From: Bugulina stolonifera | Taxonomy: Eukaryota > Bryozoa > Gymnolaemata > Cheilostomatida > Bugulidae | Assembly (NCBI GenBank): GCA_935421135.1 | Contig: OW285197.1 | Coordinates: 7,314,223 to 7,378,222, forward strand | DNA: 64,000 bases | Direction: 5' to 3' | Part shown: positions 34,969 through 49,200 of the stretch, piece by piece | Layout of the letters: each line of letters begins with the position of its first letter | How positions within the stretch are numbered: the first letter of the stretch is position 1 | Notes under the pieces: generated by a model | What the model was told of the DNA's origin: nothing | The model's input: the letters and a program-made list of their open reading frames with translations, nothing else | Databases searched by the model: none | Position numbers and translations under genes: made by a program

Positions 34969-37900
34969 TTAGTAGAGGCTCCTAATCTTCTGAATAGAGT
35001 TAGCCCAGCTGTCAGTCCAGCGTGACTCATCCAAGAGACGTTCATCTTTCTCCCGTTCTATTGTACTGATGGTATCGTAGAACTCGGTCTTGTATGCCTG
35101 CAAATAAAGCACACCAAGATGTTACCGTGGTTACCATAACAACAAGCTTCATAAAGTTTGTATATGAGTATAACTGATATTCCCATTTAGTTGAAAGGAA
35201 TATACACATACCTTGTATGCGTTGTCACGGGATTCCAACGTGGCATTATGCCCAATGGTAGTTTTCTGTGTATGGACATTGGCTGTGAGCTTTGGTTTAG
35301 TAGAGGCAGCACTTGACCTTAGCCTTGATTCTCTTGTAGTACTAGCAGTAGAGGGTGCCTTTATAATCACCATCTCATCTGTTGGTACTCCTACAGATGG
35401 ATATCACAAATATGGTATGCTATGAACCCAGTCTACTTTCAATCAGACAAGACGAAAAAATGCATACATTTAAAACAAAAAAAGTTGTTTTAAATTTCTG
35501 CCATGAATTATCAATAATGTGTTTAGTAAAGTTACCCTGAACCCTATATAGTAAATCAACAGTTTTAGTTAAAATTGTCGCAAGTATCAGAGAAGACTAA
35601 TACGTATATATGATATCAAAGACCTCTCACCTTGCCATGTGGCAGCTCCTCTTGGAATAAGGGTTTCTGGTATTTTATCAAAAAGAGGCTCTCCAATTTT
35701 ATTTCTTCGCAACAGCTCATTGGTTGGATACTTGTTTGGTATAATATCTACAAGACAGCAACGTGATAGGGTATAACTACATTATAGTGTACTGTATTTA
35801 TATTATAATGATGGGCAACTCCTACATGTAGTTAACTGCATCTGCATGAGGGAGATAACTACTATTTATACACTGCATATACATGTATATACAAATGCAC
35901 GGTACATATAAAATGATATAAAGTGGATGATTAATATAGTCTATCAAATTGATATACAAGGGAGACAACTCACTTCCTTTAACAACATCATCCACAGTGA
36001 GCATATCATCAAAAAGGAGGAAGAGTTCGGAGGAAGAAGTTGATATCTTGTTGATAAATTCGGTAGCTTGTTGCTCTCCGAGACGCTTTAATGCAATTTC
36101 ATGATCCTCTATTTCCTGTATGCAACGCTGGCTACGAGAGTCTTCATTGTTACACAAAGAGGACATCTTATCTGCATGATTTGGATGACCCAAAGTTGGT
36201 CTCAGAAGTGTCTTGTGTTCAAACTGAAAATCAATTAATAAACATATTATGCAACCTTGCAGTAGAGTTGATAAGCTTATCCTGGGTATACAAACACGAA
36301 ATACGTGTTGTATGATTGTTGTATAACTTCAACAGCTAAATATGGTCTGGAAAACACGTAGAGGGCAAGGTTTCCAGCTCTGCATGATAAGACAACTTCT
36401 GTAAACATTAATTAATAGCAAATGGTACTACAATACATTATTGTAGTTACACATACAAATCAATAAACTTACCCTGTTGTGGTCAATGTGTCTCATCTTC
36501 TCAGCAAACTCCGCCTCCAGCTGTGACCTCTGCTGCTCATAGGACGCTTGGCATGACCTCCGAATGTCCTTGACAACAAGCGGTGGGATTCTTTCTGTGA
36601 GAGTCTCCAATCTGACCAATTGTTGTCTGAACTCTGTAAAATTAGCCAATCATAAGCGATAAAACAACCGAAGAATAACTGTCTGTGTACTGTTTGTCTA
36701 CTGTTCTCAAAATGCTTCCTTCACACCTATGACAACTACATGTAAGTCTATAATTCTACAACCTTTTCCATGAGCAATGTCACATAGAACTATTTGTAAC
36801 ATTATGTCTTACAAGCACTGGTTGCGGTAGTAATATAATGGCATAGTAGGGTAACTTACAAGCACTAGTTGTGACATCATCTAACGGCATAGTAGGGTAC
36901 CTTACAAGCACTTGCTATGTCAGTGATATAATGATATAATAGGGTACCTTACAAGCACTAGTCGTGATAGTGATACAACGGTAGTAGAGAGTGATAGTAG
37001 TATAGATGTGATAGCAATATAATGATATAGTAGGGTACCTTGCAAGCACTGGTTATGATAGTCATTAGCCTGGGTAAAGTAGGACTGCAACTTCTGTGTG
37101 ATGGTCTCTGCACATGACTCCATAGTTGGCTGAAGAGCGTAAGGTCTGGTGATAGCATGAGTTCCTTTCTGTTTGTAGAAGACCTCGGCGGCTGCTATCA
37201 GCCCCTCATGAGCCTCTCTGATGATCCTCTTAACCTTGCCGAGCAGGTCAGTGTACACCTGCTCATAGTAGTCAGAGTCGACTTGGGGCTCATCAGGGAA
37301 GAGCTGGAACCTCTTGTCCTTCCTGTCAAACCTTGTCACTCTCCTGGCCCTGAGGGAAAGGGTGCAAAGAGTATATACTATGTAAATCCTATAATAATGT
37401 GCGCAAAGAGAATATATTTACTGTAAACAAGACTGTGATGAGTCTGTATGTGTGATTGGCAGAGCTGCGAATAACAGGTCTGAAACCTGCTCCAAACATA
37501 AACAGTGTATACATTTGGAATGTAGAGCTCAGAGGCCTTCACCACTAGAATATTTAATGCGCTACACAGTATGCCAACAGTGATCGACCTCAATTACTGT
37601 GACCTTATGCAGCTTAGACTATCAAAGACTCAATGACAATAAATTCTTAATCACAGCCACACAGGCTTCATTGTCGTATTAACTTACGCTGAAGAATGCC
37701 TGTTTTTAGTCTCGGCCATTGAACTTCCTCTGCGCTGGCTGGCACGACTTGCTTTTGTAGATCGAGATTTCCCTGCAAGCAAACCACAGGTAGTAGAGTA
37801 ACAGATTACTATCTACCTGCTTACATGAAATCATAATCACCACAGCAACATGTAAACACTCACCAGATTTGTCTGTTACAGGACGTGACTCAGTTGTCCG

Positions 37901-40900
37901 CTTAGTTTCTCCAGTGTCGTCTGCAGCTGTAGCGATAGACGGTTCAGTTCTCTTCTCCTTCACTGCATGATGGGTTTGAGATGTGGTGGACACATCAGAT
38001 GCTGCTGGTTTCTGTGTTCTGGGGAACAAAGAGCTGACATGTGTGACTATGCAGAAATTAGATATAGAAATTGGTCCATGATACTAGAAATCCAATGCAG
38101 TTATAAGATTCATATAATATTATATAGTACATGCATGTAGTTAAATATAGATATCAGGTCTGACAACTCTGCTGTGTATATTATGTGATGGTGTAATGGC
38201 AAATATTAGTGGAAAATGCATTTTGTTTAAAATATAAAATCTTAAACTAAATAATACAAATTATTATATATACTATTATTTACATTAGAATCGTCACCAA
38301 CATAAATATTGTCATAAGCAGTTTATCCAATGGGCAAGTTTCAAACAATATTAAACTAGTTACGAGTATGTAGTAATCAACTGCTGTTATAAAACAGTGT
38401 TCTGCTTTATTATATGTACAAGTATAGTTGATATATATGTATATACTTAGATATATGGTGTATTAGACTAGTGCTAGGGTCCTGCAAGGCCTCCATTGAC
38501 CTTATGACCTCTCTTTGTAGCCTCAGAGCCACCATAGCAGAGTTAGACATGATGCTAGCCTTGAGACTATGTCTAACTGCTGTAGATGAAGGAGGGGAAG
38601 TTTTAGAGGTAGAAACTGAGTGTAAGAGACTGGCTGGTAAAGACTTGGTAGAATGAAGTAGAGCTTGTGATAGCAGGTGCTCTTGCTGACTATTGTACTC
38701 TCTGTGTGAGAGAACATGGAAACAGTGCATTGTGGGGTAAGACAGTGCATTATGGGTAGCAGTAAGTTGGAGTATGTGAACACTGAATGGTGCAGAGTAT
38801 TCGGACATGATGGGAGATGCTGCATTATGGGTACTTGTTAGACTACTCTGAGAGGTGAACGTGTGCAACCATTGTAGAACAATGAGGTGCTGTATCAGTG
38901 ACAGAGCATTGTGAGACGAGAGCACACTGTATGGTGTGATGATGCATTATGGGTAGTGAAGATCATATGTCAAGAGCAATGACTGCAAGCTATGAGTGGC
39001 AACTACATGACACAATAAGACACTTACCTGTAGATGTTCTTAACAATAGTGACCGTGGGGTCTTCCACCGCCTGCTTCTGTTTGCTACCTCCTCCAGTAA
39101 CTCCACCTGTAGTCACTGCTCCTGTGGTAACACCAACAGTGCTACTACCTCCTCCAGCTGGTAGCGTGCCATCAGCAAACCCAACCTTAGCTGTAAGCAG
39201 AGGGATTTGGTTAAACTCTGATTTTATCAATTTTTATAAATATTCACTGAGTTAAAGCAAAGCAGCATATGCTGTACTGAGCAAAGGCAGGTTGTGCTAA
39301 AAAGAAACTACACAGCAAAGTGAAACTGCAGTGTTGTATGAAGCGAGCAAGCGTGAAGAAGCGGCCATTGTTAGATAGAGCTTTACAAGCAGAGAGCACA
39401 GCTGTCACACCTTTCTTCTTCTTCAAAGCTTTTATGACGCTGGTAGCCATACGTGTCGTATGTGGCAAGTCTGCACTTCTTGCAACTTTGAGGTAATTTC
39501 CTTGTAATGGCAAACGTTTCTTATTGGTTGATGAAGAGACTTGTGTGCGATGAACAACAGAGTCAGCACTACGACTTTTATTCGCTACATGATAATCATG
39601 TGTGCCCTCGGTCACCTGTCTACCTGTGCCATTACTCGCAGTATGAGGTAGAGGAGTGGACATGAGTGTGGATATGAGAAACGATAGAGGGGTAGAGCGA
39701 GGGGTGGACAGAGCAGCTAGAGGAGAGAGTGAGTGAGAAAAATCGACTTGGAGAGCTTGAAGTGAGCGGGAGTTATGTCGTCTGAAAGGAAATACCTTGA
39801 CCTTCGTCTCTGGTTGGAATGAGAGAATATGAGCTAGTAGAAAAAAAAGAGGAAAGTCTTGACGTGTGCTAGTCAGCTGTTATTCAACAGAGGTGACGTT
39901 TCATATTCCGTATAACTATAGATTATACCATACATGTATATGTTGTAATGCTATGTCGATCGCTAGTGACTATGACTGCAATGAAGGGTTTGATGGCAAG
40001 TTGTATGGGGTGAACAAGAAGTACAGGTAACAAGATTATAGAAGGAGACTCTTTGCTAGGTATTTGACCTTGACTGCGTCTGTTAGTTACATTATACAAC
40101 CATGCTTTGCAGTGGTGCAGAGATGGAGTTTATATCTGCTAAAGTGAACATCCATGTACGATGTTCAGACACTATATACAGCTTGTACGCACAATATGAC
40201 GTTGTACACATGCACACACATAACTTACCAGTTTTGGTATGAGTAGTAGTATCGGTCCCATCAGTGCCGGCAGACTCATCCACTCTGCAGTTTATATAGT
40301 CTGCCCTCTTGTGGAACGCTTCGAATATTGGCTTGAGTCCAACAATGAGGTCAGCAGAGGTGACCACCTGTAAGTGGTCATGTGTTATATTACACGGGTT
40401 CTAGTAAAGTGTGTAGTAAGTATTTAGTGATCCGCATCTAGTCAAGCCTACATGTATATGCCCAACAATGGATGTTATGTGCAGTTATCAACAAGTCATG
40501 TTTAGTTATTTTCAGTACTAACTACTGGTACGTGGCTAACCTTTGCAGTTATACACAAGTCATACGTGTATAGTCAATATTTACCATTGTACTCACTTAC
40601 TGTGAGGCCTACATGGACATGCTAAGGCCCGTATCTACTCATTGCAAATAAATCCTTTGTAGCCTCAGTACACCACACACTCACCTCCTTATCTAGGTTG
40701 GGTCTCTCACATGCATCGATTCTCTTCTCCAACTCATTGAGATACTGAGCTAGTCTCCGTGCCTGTTGGTTGCTCTCTGCCACCTCTCCCTTGATCTTCA
40801 CCTGAGTATTGGTGAGCCACCGAGCCACCCTCTCTATAAACACCAAGTCAATCATGTGGTTCCTGAACCGGTCCTCAAAGTCAACCGCCAGTTGAGTCGC

Positions 40901-43255
40901 CTTTTTCAACCACTTTGCCTCCACACCTTCCAGTTCCGACATGATGACCCCCTCAGAGTCGTCCACCTTGTGGGAATACTTGTCTAGATTCTTCCGGAAT
41001 ACGTCTATTTCCTCTGGGCAGAAGTTGCCTCCATCCGAGAAGAGTCTGTCAGGTAGAAACACATACCATGGTACATTACATGTGTACATCATTTACTTCA
41101 AGTATAGTAAATACTATGCTCGAAAAGAAGTAGCTATAAAAATGCTAAACTATATACAGATTGAGTAGTACAATGATTGTGCACACGGACATATGCATGT
41201 ACTGTATGTACAATATAAAACACACTGGATATAGACAGGAAGTAGATAAACATACTTGAATGATTTGATAAACATGGCGTTGCTCTCTCTCATCAGCTGC
41301 AGAGTGTCATCTAAAGATCTCCGGAATGTTCTTAGAGAAACTCTGATTTCATTCATGAATTCTTCTTTTGCCTTCTGCACAGCTGCCTGCTGTTCTACCA
41401 GCCTACAATTAGATACACATGCTAATAGATAAACGCTAGTATAAGTACCATAAAGTACCATAGTTACGACAGATTTAATAGTGTGTATTGTCATTTGATA
41501 CGTTACCTGCATGCATACAGTATTTAGATGTAGGTGATTTCTTACGATGCAGTAATATTGTTTATACGCTTACAATTTTTACACACTACCTATAGACTAT
41601 AAATAACTTATTACCACACATCAGCATCTATGTAGGTGATTTGTTACCATGCAATATTGCAGCTAAGTACTTACACAGATGATTTGTTACCCCGTAATAC
41701 CACAGTTTCCATCGCCTCCACGTTGTTTTGAAAGTCATCAAAGGTAACCTGATGCTCAGAGAGTAGTTTGTCAAACTGTAGCTTCAGATCTGCGAGGGTC
41801 TGGTTGATTCCTTTGCAGTGGCGCACCACCCTCTCGTTATGCATCATAAGCTCAGCTAAGAAACAAGGATACAATTTTGTTATAACAGATTAACTACATT
41901 TGAATATATCGTACACAATGCTGTAGATGAGATATGGGAACCCTTGACCGAAACGGATATAGATAGATGGACAACTTTATTCCTTGTAAAAACAAACTCT
42001 ATATTAGATACTGCCAGGCAACACTGACAATTGAGAGAACATTTAGAGGTTACTTCATAGAATATAACTTCCTGTCACTCTGTACTTTCTAGCATATGAA
42101 GCGACTAGTTAATACAGAACATACCAGCTCTAACGTTATGTACATCTAATTCCGCCCTCCTAGCCCTAGGTGCATGAAGATGGAGCCTTAGTTCCAGCTC
42201 GGAATTGAGCTCTTCAGATTTGGCAGCTACAATGCTGTGAGCTCTTTGAATGGCTTCATCTGTCCAGCTCTGTGAAAGAGAATACACTTAGAAAACATGA
42301 CATACTGTGACATACTGTGACATACTGTGACATACTGTGACATACATGTACACTGTGACATACACTATGACATACTGTGACATCACATTGTCTAATCAGA
42401 CTATCAGTGTAAAGTACTATAATAGTGTAAGTACAATCGGTATAGCTAGTATTATATACATGTACATGTACAACCCTCTAGAGCTATTTCCAAGAAGTCA
42501 AGCTTTCGGCAAAAAAGTTTTTCAGTCTCCAATAAATATTGTCCGAATTCACAAAGGACATGAATGCAAAAAATGAGGTAAAACACTCTGAGTCAAGAGA
42601 TTGTGCCTACAATGTCTGAACTGATAGTTTTAAGCTCTGCTAACAGTAACTAATACTACTCTAACACCATGTTACACTATACACAGCGCAATGTAGTAGT
42701 ATAGGATAGCCGTTATATATATGTTACACTATACGCAGCGCCATGTAGTAGTATAGGATAGCCATTATATACCTCCATGTAGGTGATGAAGTTGAGTCGT
42801 ACAAACTTCTTTAACTCCATGAAATAGTCAGATGGGATGTGAAAACTCTCTAAGAACTCGTAACGACTCGCAGACGTCCTAGATAGAGTCGACGAGGTCA
42901 GCTCTGTCAGAAATGTTTGACCCTGAACCCCCTCTGCGGCCATATCTCTGCAACAGAGTAGTAATACTTCGTGCATATATTAGTGATATGTTATACAGAG
43001 TAGTAATACGTCATGCATGTATTAGTGAGATGTTATACAGAGTAGTAATACGTCATCAACACATTAGTGGTATATTATACATAGTAGTAATACAAATGCA
43101 CATAAAATGCACATATGCATATTACTGAGAACATTATATACTTACTTTGTAGGCTCGGCATCCACACCATCTTGTTGCACACACAGTACGTAGAACTTGG
43201 TACCTTTATCTGTCTCCAGAACCTCACCAACATCTCCAGGGAGGGGGTTGCTCGT
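34969..43255 (-). CDS. CCDC180: CCDC180 exons 18-34 (3' block)
   Basis: Exons in transcript order: 43146-43255, 42773-42947, 42125-42269, 41675-41855, 41256-41402, 40685-41045, 40229-40367, 39028-39190, 38447-38701, 37864-38018, 37688-37772, 37039-37349, 36473-36633, 35974-36223, 35631-35747, 35212-35390, 34969-35097. They encode residues 814-1833. Exon 25 is Gly/Thr-rich linker; exons 26-28 are Ser/Thr-rich. Exon 21 could end a few bases earlier, but only the gtaagt donor at 41674 keeps phase with exon 22. An extra in-phase exon may lie at 39411-39716. Confidence 0.92.
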
Positions 43256-46200
43256 CTATATAGAATAATACAGTGTTCTACTTTATTACATTACACAGTG
43301 AATATCAAGTATTACACAGTAGGATATATCATTACACAGCATATGTATATCATTATACAGTACCTTAAACTACTTGCTTTTTTTAGAACAAGGTAAAACA
43401 ATAGAAGTTATCTTCCTTTGTTATAGAAATGTGGAGAGTAATATTCATTGGATAGAAGACTAGTTTTGTTTACATAGTACAAGACGAAAGCTATGCTATT
43501 CATATTTGTTTTGCATCTTCAGTGATATCGATACAGATAACAGTACATGGTGAACTAGGTGTGGTAAATTTATTAGGTACATAAAGTAGCTGCAAAGTGC
43601 ATTGGTTACAGCATATGGAGTTGTCTACTCTACAATGTCTACATAATAACATAAACTGTGTCTATTTGTTACATAACACAAGCAAACATTATTGATATAC
43701 ACTGTTGTAGGCTACATGTTTAGGTATTGCAAATCAATGAAAGGCTGTGCCACATGCTGTTGACACGCCCTTATTCAACAACCCATTGTGAAATCAATAG
43801 AATTCTAGTTTCTAAAGAGCTAAGGCTAGCTTCATACAGAAGAAAGTAGATAGCTAGGGTGGGTAGATCAACGTCCCGACCTGAGGTAAGATATTAAGTT
43901 TATTATAGTAACATAACACTACAAGGTATGATACATAATACAAGTATTGTTTGAACAAAAGGTTAAGCCTTGCTGCATACAAAACATGAATAGATTAATA
44001 CCGTATGAATGAGAGAGTGGAGTGGGTAGCAGACTGGAGTGAGTGGGAGTCTGAGTGAATACAAGACTGGGACTCTACTATACCAGGGAGTAATGTAACC
44101 ACTCTAACTGGTACGCACTAGTTGGAGTAGAGTACATCAGTACACAGTTACAGTTAGAGTATTAGTGATACTATTTGTTGGTAGTGGCGGAGTTGCGGAG
44201 TAACAGTAACAGTAATGGTAGCCATAGTCTGAGTCGAATGGGTGTGGTTATGGAATATTATTTTATCTAGTAACACATGATATTTTACTAACATACTGTT
44301 TATTAGTATTGCTATATTGCAAGGTAAGCAATAGCGATCATGTTAATATCGATGAGTGTTAGACGTTATTGTTTTAATATTGATTATTGCTATAGATATA
44401 GTAGATCTAGTAATGAATTTGTAGAAAAACAGGTGCATATCAGGTGTGGGTATATTCCAGTACAGACATATTATAAGATATACGTAGTCACAATGTCGGT
44501 AGCCTTACGCATTATTTCGTATCTTGGAATTTGGTTAACAAATAATAGCCTAGTGATCTTCGTGCACTGATATCTAACGATAACATACTCTACGGTTGAG
44601 CAGAAAATGTCGGAAACTTTGAAAAGGCAAAAAGTGGAGAGTTTTGAGATAGCACTAGAGCATGACATAGATGAACAGTACCAGTATGTGCCGGGAGAGA
44701 TGCTGAAAGGAGTCATTATTGTCAAGTGCATCGAACCAATCACAGTAAGTCAGTAATTGCGTTCCAAAATCAAATGTATTGGCGCATCAGATTTAGCTGG
44801 CCTTAGGCTTAGACAAAACAATCCTATAAATTGTTACATTCTATGTAATTTGGAATTTGGAGTTGGCTTACCTTTGAATGGGATTAAATCGGAAATTATA
44901 GACCATTGGCCATACACAACTCCGACAATTTCTGAATAATATTTGAAGTTATTTTGACCAAACTAAATGCAATACAATGTGAAGTTAGTTGTAAAGTATT
45001 TGTAAAATTGTTGATGCCATACTAATATTTTTTTCATATTGCGTCCTTAATTAATGATCTACGACAAAAACGTGAAGGCCTAGTAATTGTGTTAAATACG
45101 GATTTACTGAATTCATGTCGGCCATATTGTAGGTGCAGCAGATACTAATTACTTTACAAGGTCAAGGAAATGTCATATGGGAGCAGGATAAGGTGAAGAA
45201 ATCAAGTGAAATATATCTAGACCACACAGAAAATCTAATCCAATCACAGTGTACGTCACATTACAAATACTCTTTAGATTATTGTGCTCCGCTACGCAAA
45301 TTTTGCTGCGATGGTACATGTGTATGCTTTTATGTTATTGATGAATTCTTACTCTCAAATCTTTTCATAACTCTTTGTATATTTTGATTCACAGCATCAT
45401 CAGTCTCGGGGTCAGTACAACTGGAATCAGGAATCAACGAGTTTCCATTCTACTGCCAGTTAAATGACAACTTACCAAGTTCTTTTATTGGAAAATATGG
45501 AAGCGTAACGTATCTTATAAAAGCTCAACTTAGGCCGGACAGGAAGTTTGCAGCAGACGCAATGATCACAAATGAACCTTTCTTGGTGCTACGTAGATAT
45601 GATCTTTCACTAGTTCCTAGTACTTTACTGGTAAGATATACATGGCTTCTGTTAGTATCAGCTAGTATTTAAATAATAGCAATCTCGTATCCTTGCTGTA
45701 GTGTTTTAATTTAGCTTCCTATTTCAACGACCCGCATTATATCTGAATTTATTAAGTTACAAACTATGACTACTAAAATAGTTTTAATTACAGCCGTACG
45801 AAGCCAATCACAGTCAAAGAATAGGCAATGCCTGTTTGTGTGGGGGAAAGGTAATAGCTTTCGTAAAAGTGAACAGAACAAGCTTTATACCTGGTGAAGA
45901 TCTGAGACTAAATGCAGACGTAAGTACCATCAGCAAGAAATTATACTTCCAGACAAAATTAAGTGCTGCTGAACGTCGTAATTTGACATGCAATGACTAG
46001 TGTTTAGTGACGATAAAGTCGTCAAGTTCGCAGCAATAGGCAACGTTTGATTGGTTATAGTTTATGTCAGCTGTTGTTTCATTGGCTAGGTGGCAAATGG
46101 CTCCTCCTCAGAGATCACATGTTTAGAAGCAGCTCTCATTATGACTTCTAAGTTCAGCGCGGCAAGCTCTACTATTTCACATCATCAGGTAGGAAGTTAG

Positions 46201-49200
46201 ACGACAGTGCTCTTCAATCACCCAATTAAAACTCTGCATACGATTATTTAGGAACAAGCTGTCAAATTCCAAATAATAAGCGGCCATATTGTTGCAGACG
46301 ATAAGCAAACACACAGATGCTTATGCTATAGAAAGAGGAGAGGGAAGAAGATGGAACGACGTACGCCTTACTATTCCACCTTACATTCCTGAATCTGGTC
46401 TGGAAGGATGTGACATCATCAATCTGTCATACGCTCTCATTTTTAAAGTTCAAATGAACTACAAACCTACACAGTGAGTATAAGGCAGTTCTATTATCAA
46501 ATCACAGTGCAAAGTGATGATGCACTCAGTTTGGTAGAGCCTCTAAATCACAGGGACACAAGCTATCAGTGTCAGTACACCTTCTCATTGTGTGGAAAAT
46601 TAACAGGCTAGCTTGTATGACACGCACCAACTTCCAGCCAATAGTATCTGATATAAATCTGCTGCAGATTAAACCTAAAGTCTCTAGATAAAGGCATAAA
46701 TGGAAGCATTATATTCACAAGTGGGCTAATTACTTGTTTCTATCTCCCACAGCAAAGATAACTTGGTGATAGACATTCCTATTACTATTGGTACACACGG
46801 TGTGAAAGTTGGAGATGAGCCAACAGAAGACACGGCGCTACGACCTCTTTACCACAGACCTACACCAGTAGATGCTGTAGCAGGAATACAACTTCCTTTA
46901 GCCTCCATAAACAATGACCAGGACGACGATGTGCTGGCAGAGATAGACCACTCTCTCTTTGAGAAATCAAGTGGATCAGGTTGGTATTACATCAAGTGTC
47001 AAAGTATCCACTACATACAGTGTGTAGTAACAACAACGACGATAGCAACCTCATCTATCGTAATGAGAATTTTTGGTCCAAAAGAGAATTGCTATACATG
47101 CATATGGACAATATAGAGCAGATACTGTAATTCCTTCAGTAATTAAATCAGTCTAACTAGTGCTTGTACTAGTAACATTGTAAGCAGGTATATACTATTC
47201 ATTTAACAAACAAACAACAAAGGGCTTTGTGACTAAAACTATAAAATTCCCCATTGGATACAGATTAACGTTCTATACAATTTTTCAGCATACAAATCAC
47301 AGTATGCCAAAAAAGGAACCGAAACACCAGCAGAATCTTCAAAGAAACCAGAGTCAGCTTTAAATGTTTTATATGGCGATCTAGTATCCTCCGACGAAAT
47401 GCCGGACAGTAGACCAGAAGGAACGGTGAGTATATTGTTAAACTGGCCACATACATTGGCCTCAACGGCATTTGGCCTGAACAGTGTTTGGCCTGAACAG
47501 TGTTTGGTCTGAACTATTGGTGGCACAGCCCAGTAATTTGTAATTTCATTCATTCATCAACAATTGAGTGAAACCATGTCAATGTGAACTTTTAGATAGT
47601 TATTTCTTTCAAAGTAATAACTGGCGGCCATGTTTTAATATGATTGTTTTGCAGATCAAAGAGAACCCTCTAAAGCCAAGCAAGAAAAAGAAAGCTGCAC
47701 CAGCAATACCAGACCTCGTAGAACAGAAACTAGACTCTTCCAACTCAGATAATGAAACTATGGAACAAACTAGACTGTGATTGGTTACACAACATGTTAT
47801 CTAGCATGTGATAGGCTGAAAAAATACCTCATCTATTTATTTATTGGCCAGTGCTAGAGATATGGTGTGAAAGTTATGCAATCATAGTAGCTGCACCTGA
47901 CAGTTGGTATTTGCTCAAAGGATTAGAAAGCAAGGGAAACAAATGTAGCTGTAGACTCAGATCAGGATATTGAGTTGATGTGATATGTTATCTAATTTAT
48001 ATACTCACACTTGTTCACTTGTACATTGGAACACAGACTGTGATATACTCCACTACACATAATATTTATAATAATTATTATAACCAACTACCAACACAAC
48101 AGTGATGTTAGACTGTGTGCTAGCTAGCTAACTCATACATATATGGGTATGGTACTTACGACCCCATCCAAATAATATCTGTTCCTGGAAGCCTCTACAT
48201 ACTCTCTCTGTACCTTTGCTGACACATGAGATAACTGCTCCACAGCTTCTTCCGCACTTCAAAACAAAACAAGCTTTAATATAACTTATACAATTACATT
48301 AAACCAAAATAACAACACATGGACCACTCACAAACAAAATCATGATTGATTCATAACACAGGACCCTTGAACCAATGTAGATGACCAACTAAACAGTAAA
48401 TGCATGTGTATTGCTTAGAAATTTATCTCCCTCACATATGTTATGTTGGGAAAAGCTACCAGGAGACCATTCAGGTTTGATTTCTTATCACCTCCATCAT
48501 TATCCTAGATCTTTCCAAACAATTCATGAAACTTGTATAAGTTGTAATTAGCATGATGCCAGGAGTACTGATTGTGTACAAAGGATCCGACATCAAACAT
48601 ATGATACCTTATATCCACTGTGTTGTTATCATCGGCAGAATCAACAGCTGGTTCAGGGGTCAAGGACGGAGAGAGTTGATTATCAGACATGGGTTCTTCT
48701 AAAGCTTTGCTTGTCTTTGGCTGCGGTTTCATTGGTGGTTCTGCACTCTGAGGATAACACAAAACTATGACACAAAATGTAGCTATGTAATGGTAGAGTA
48801 AACAATGTCATACAATGCAATACAATACAAAATTTGATTCAAGGACAGCTGTTTAGTTATTAGCAAAGATGAATGTGTATTGAAAGGCAGGAGGGGAGAC
48901 AACTCAGAATAAATGAGCTCAATACTATGGGTTCTTATTAAAGAGGAGATGCAACTTTAACTATGTTGTATGATTAATGGGTGTACATTAAAGGGGTAGT
49001 AGAGGCGACATAATATTCTACCGGAGATGTTGGTGAAGAAGGAAGAGTGTAAAATGGAGAGATCGTTGGTTCCATAGACTTCTTAGATTTGAATGACTGA
49101 ATGCGTCTTCTGATTTGTAGCCTTGGTAAGTTCTTAAGCTGTAGACAGAGTGAAGGTAGACAGTGTGTAGATGAGACATGCAGAGTATAGATAGATTAAT

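Noticed and set aside
42298..42382. Regular direct repeats considered as a CRISPR array
   Set aside because: Units are contiguous without unique spacers, and the window is clearly from an animal genome.
44757..45387. Two open frames within alpha-arrestin introns 1 and 2
   Set aside because: They run past the splice sites that give the conserved arrestin fold; only 45133-45250 of this stretch is exon.
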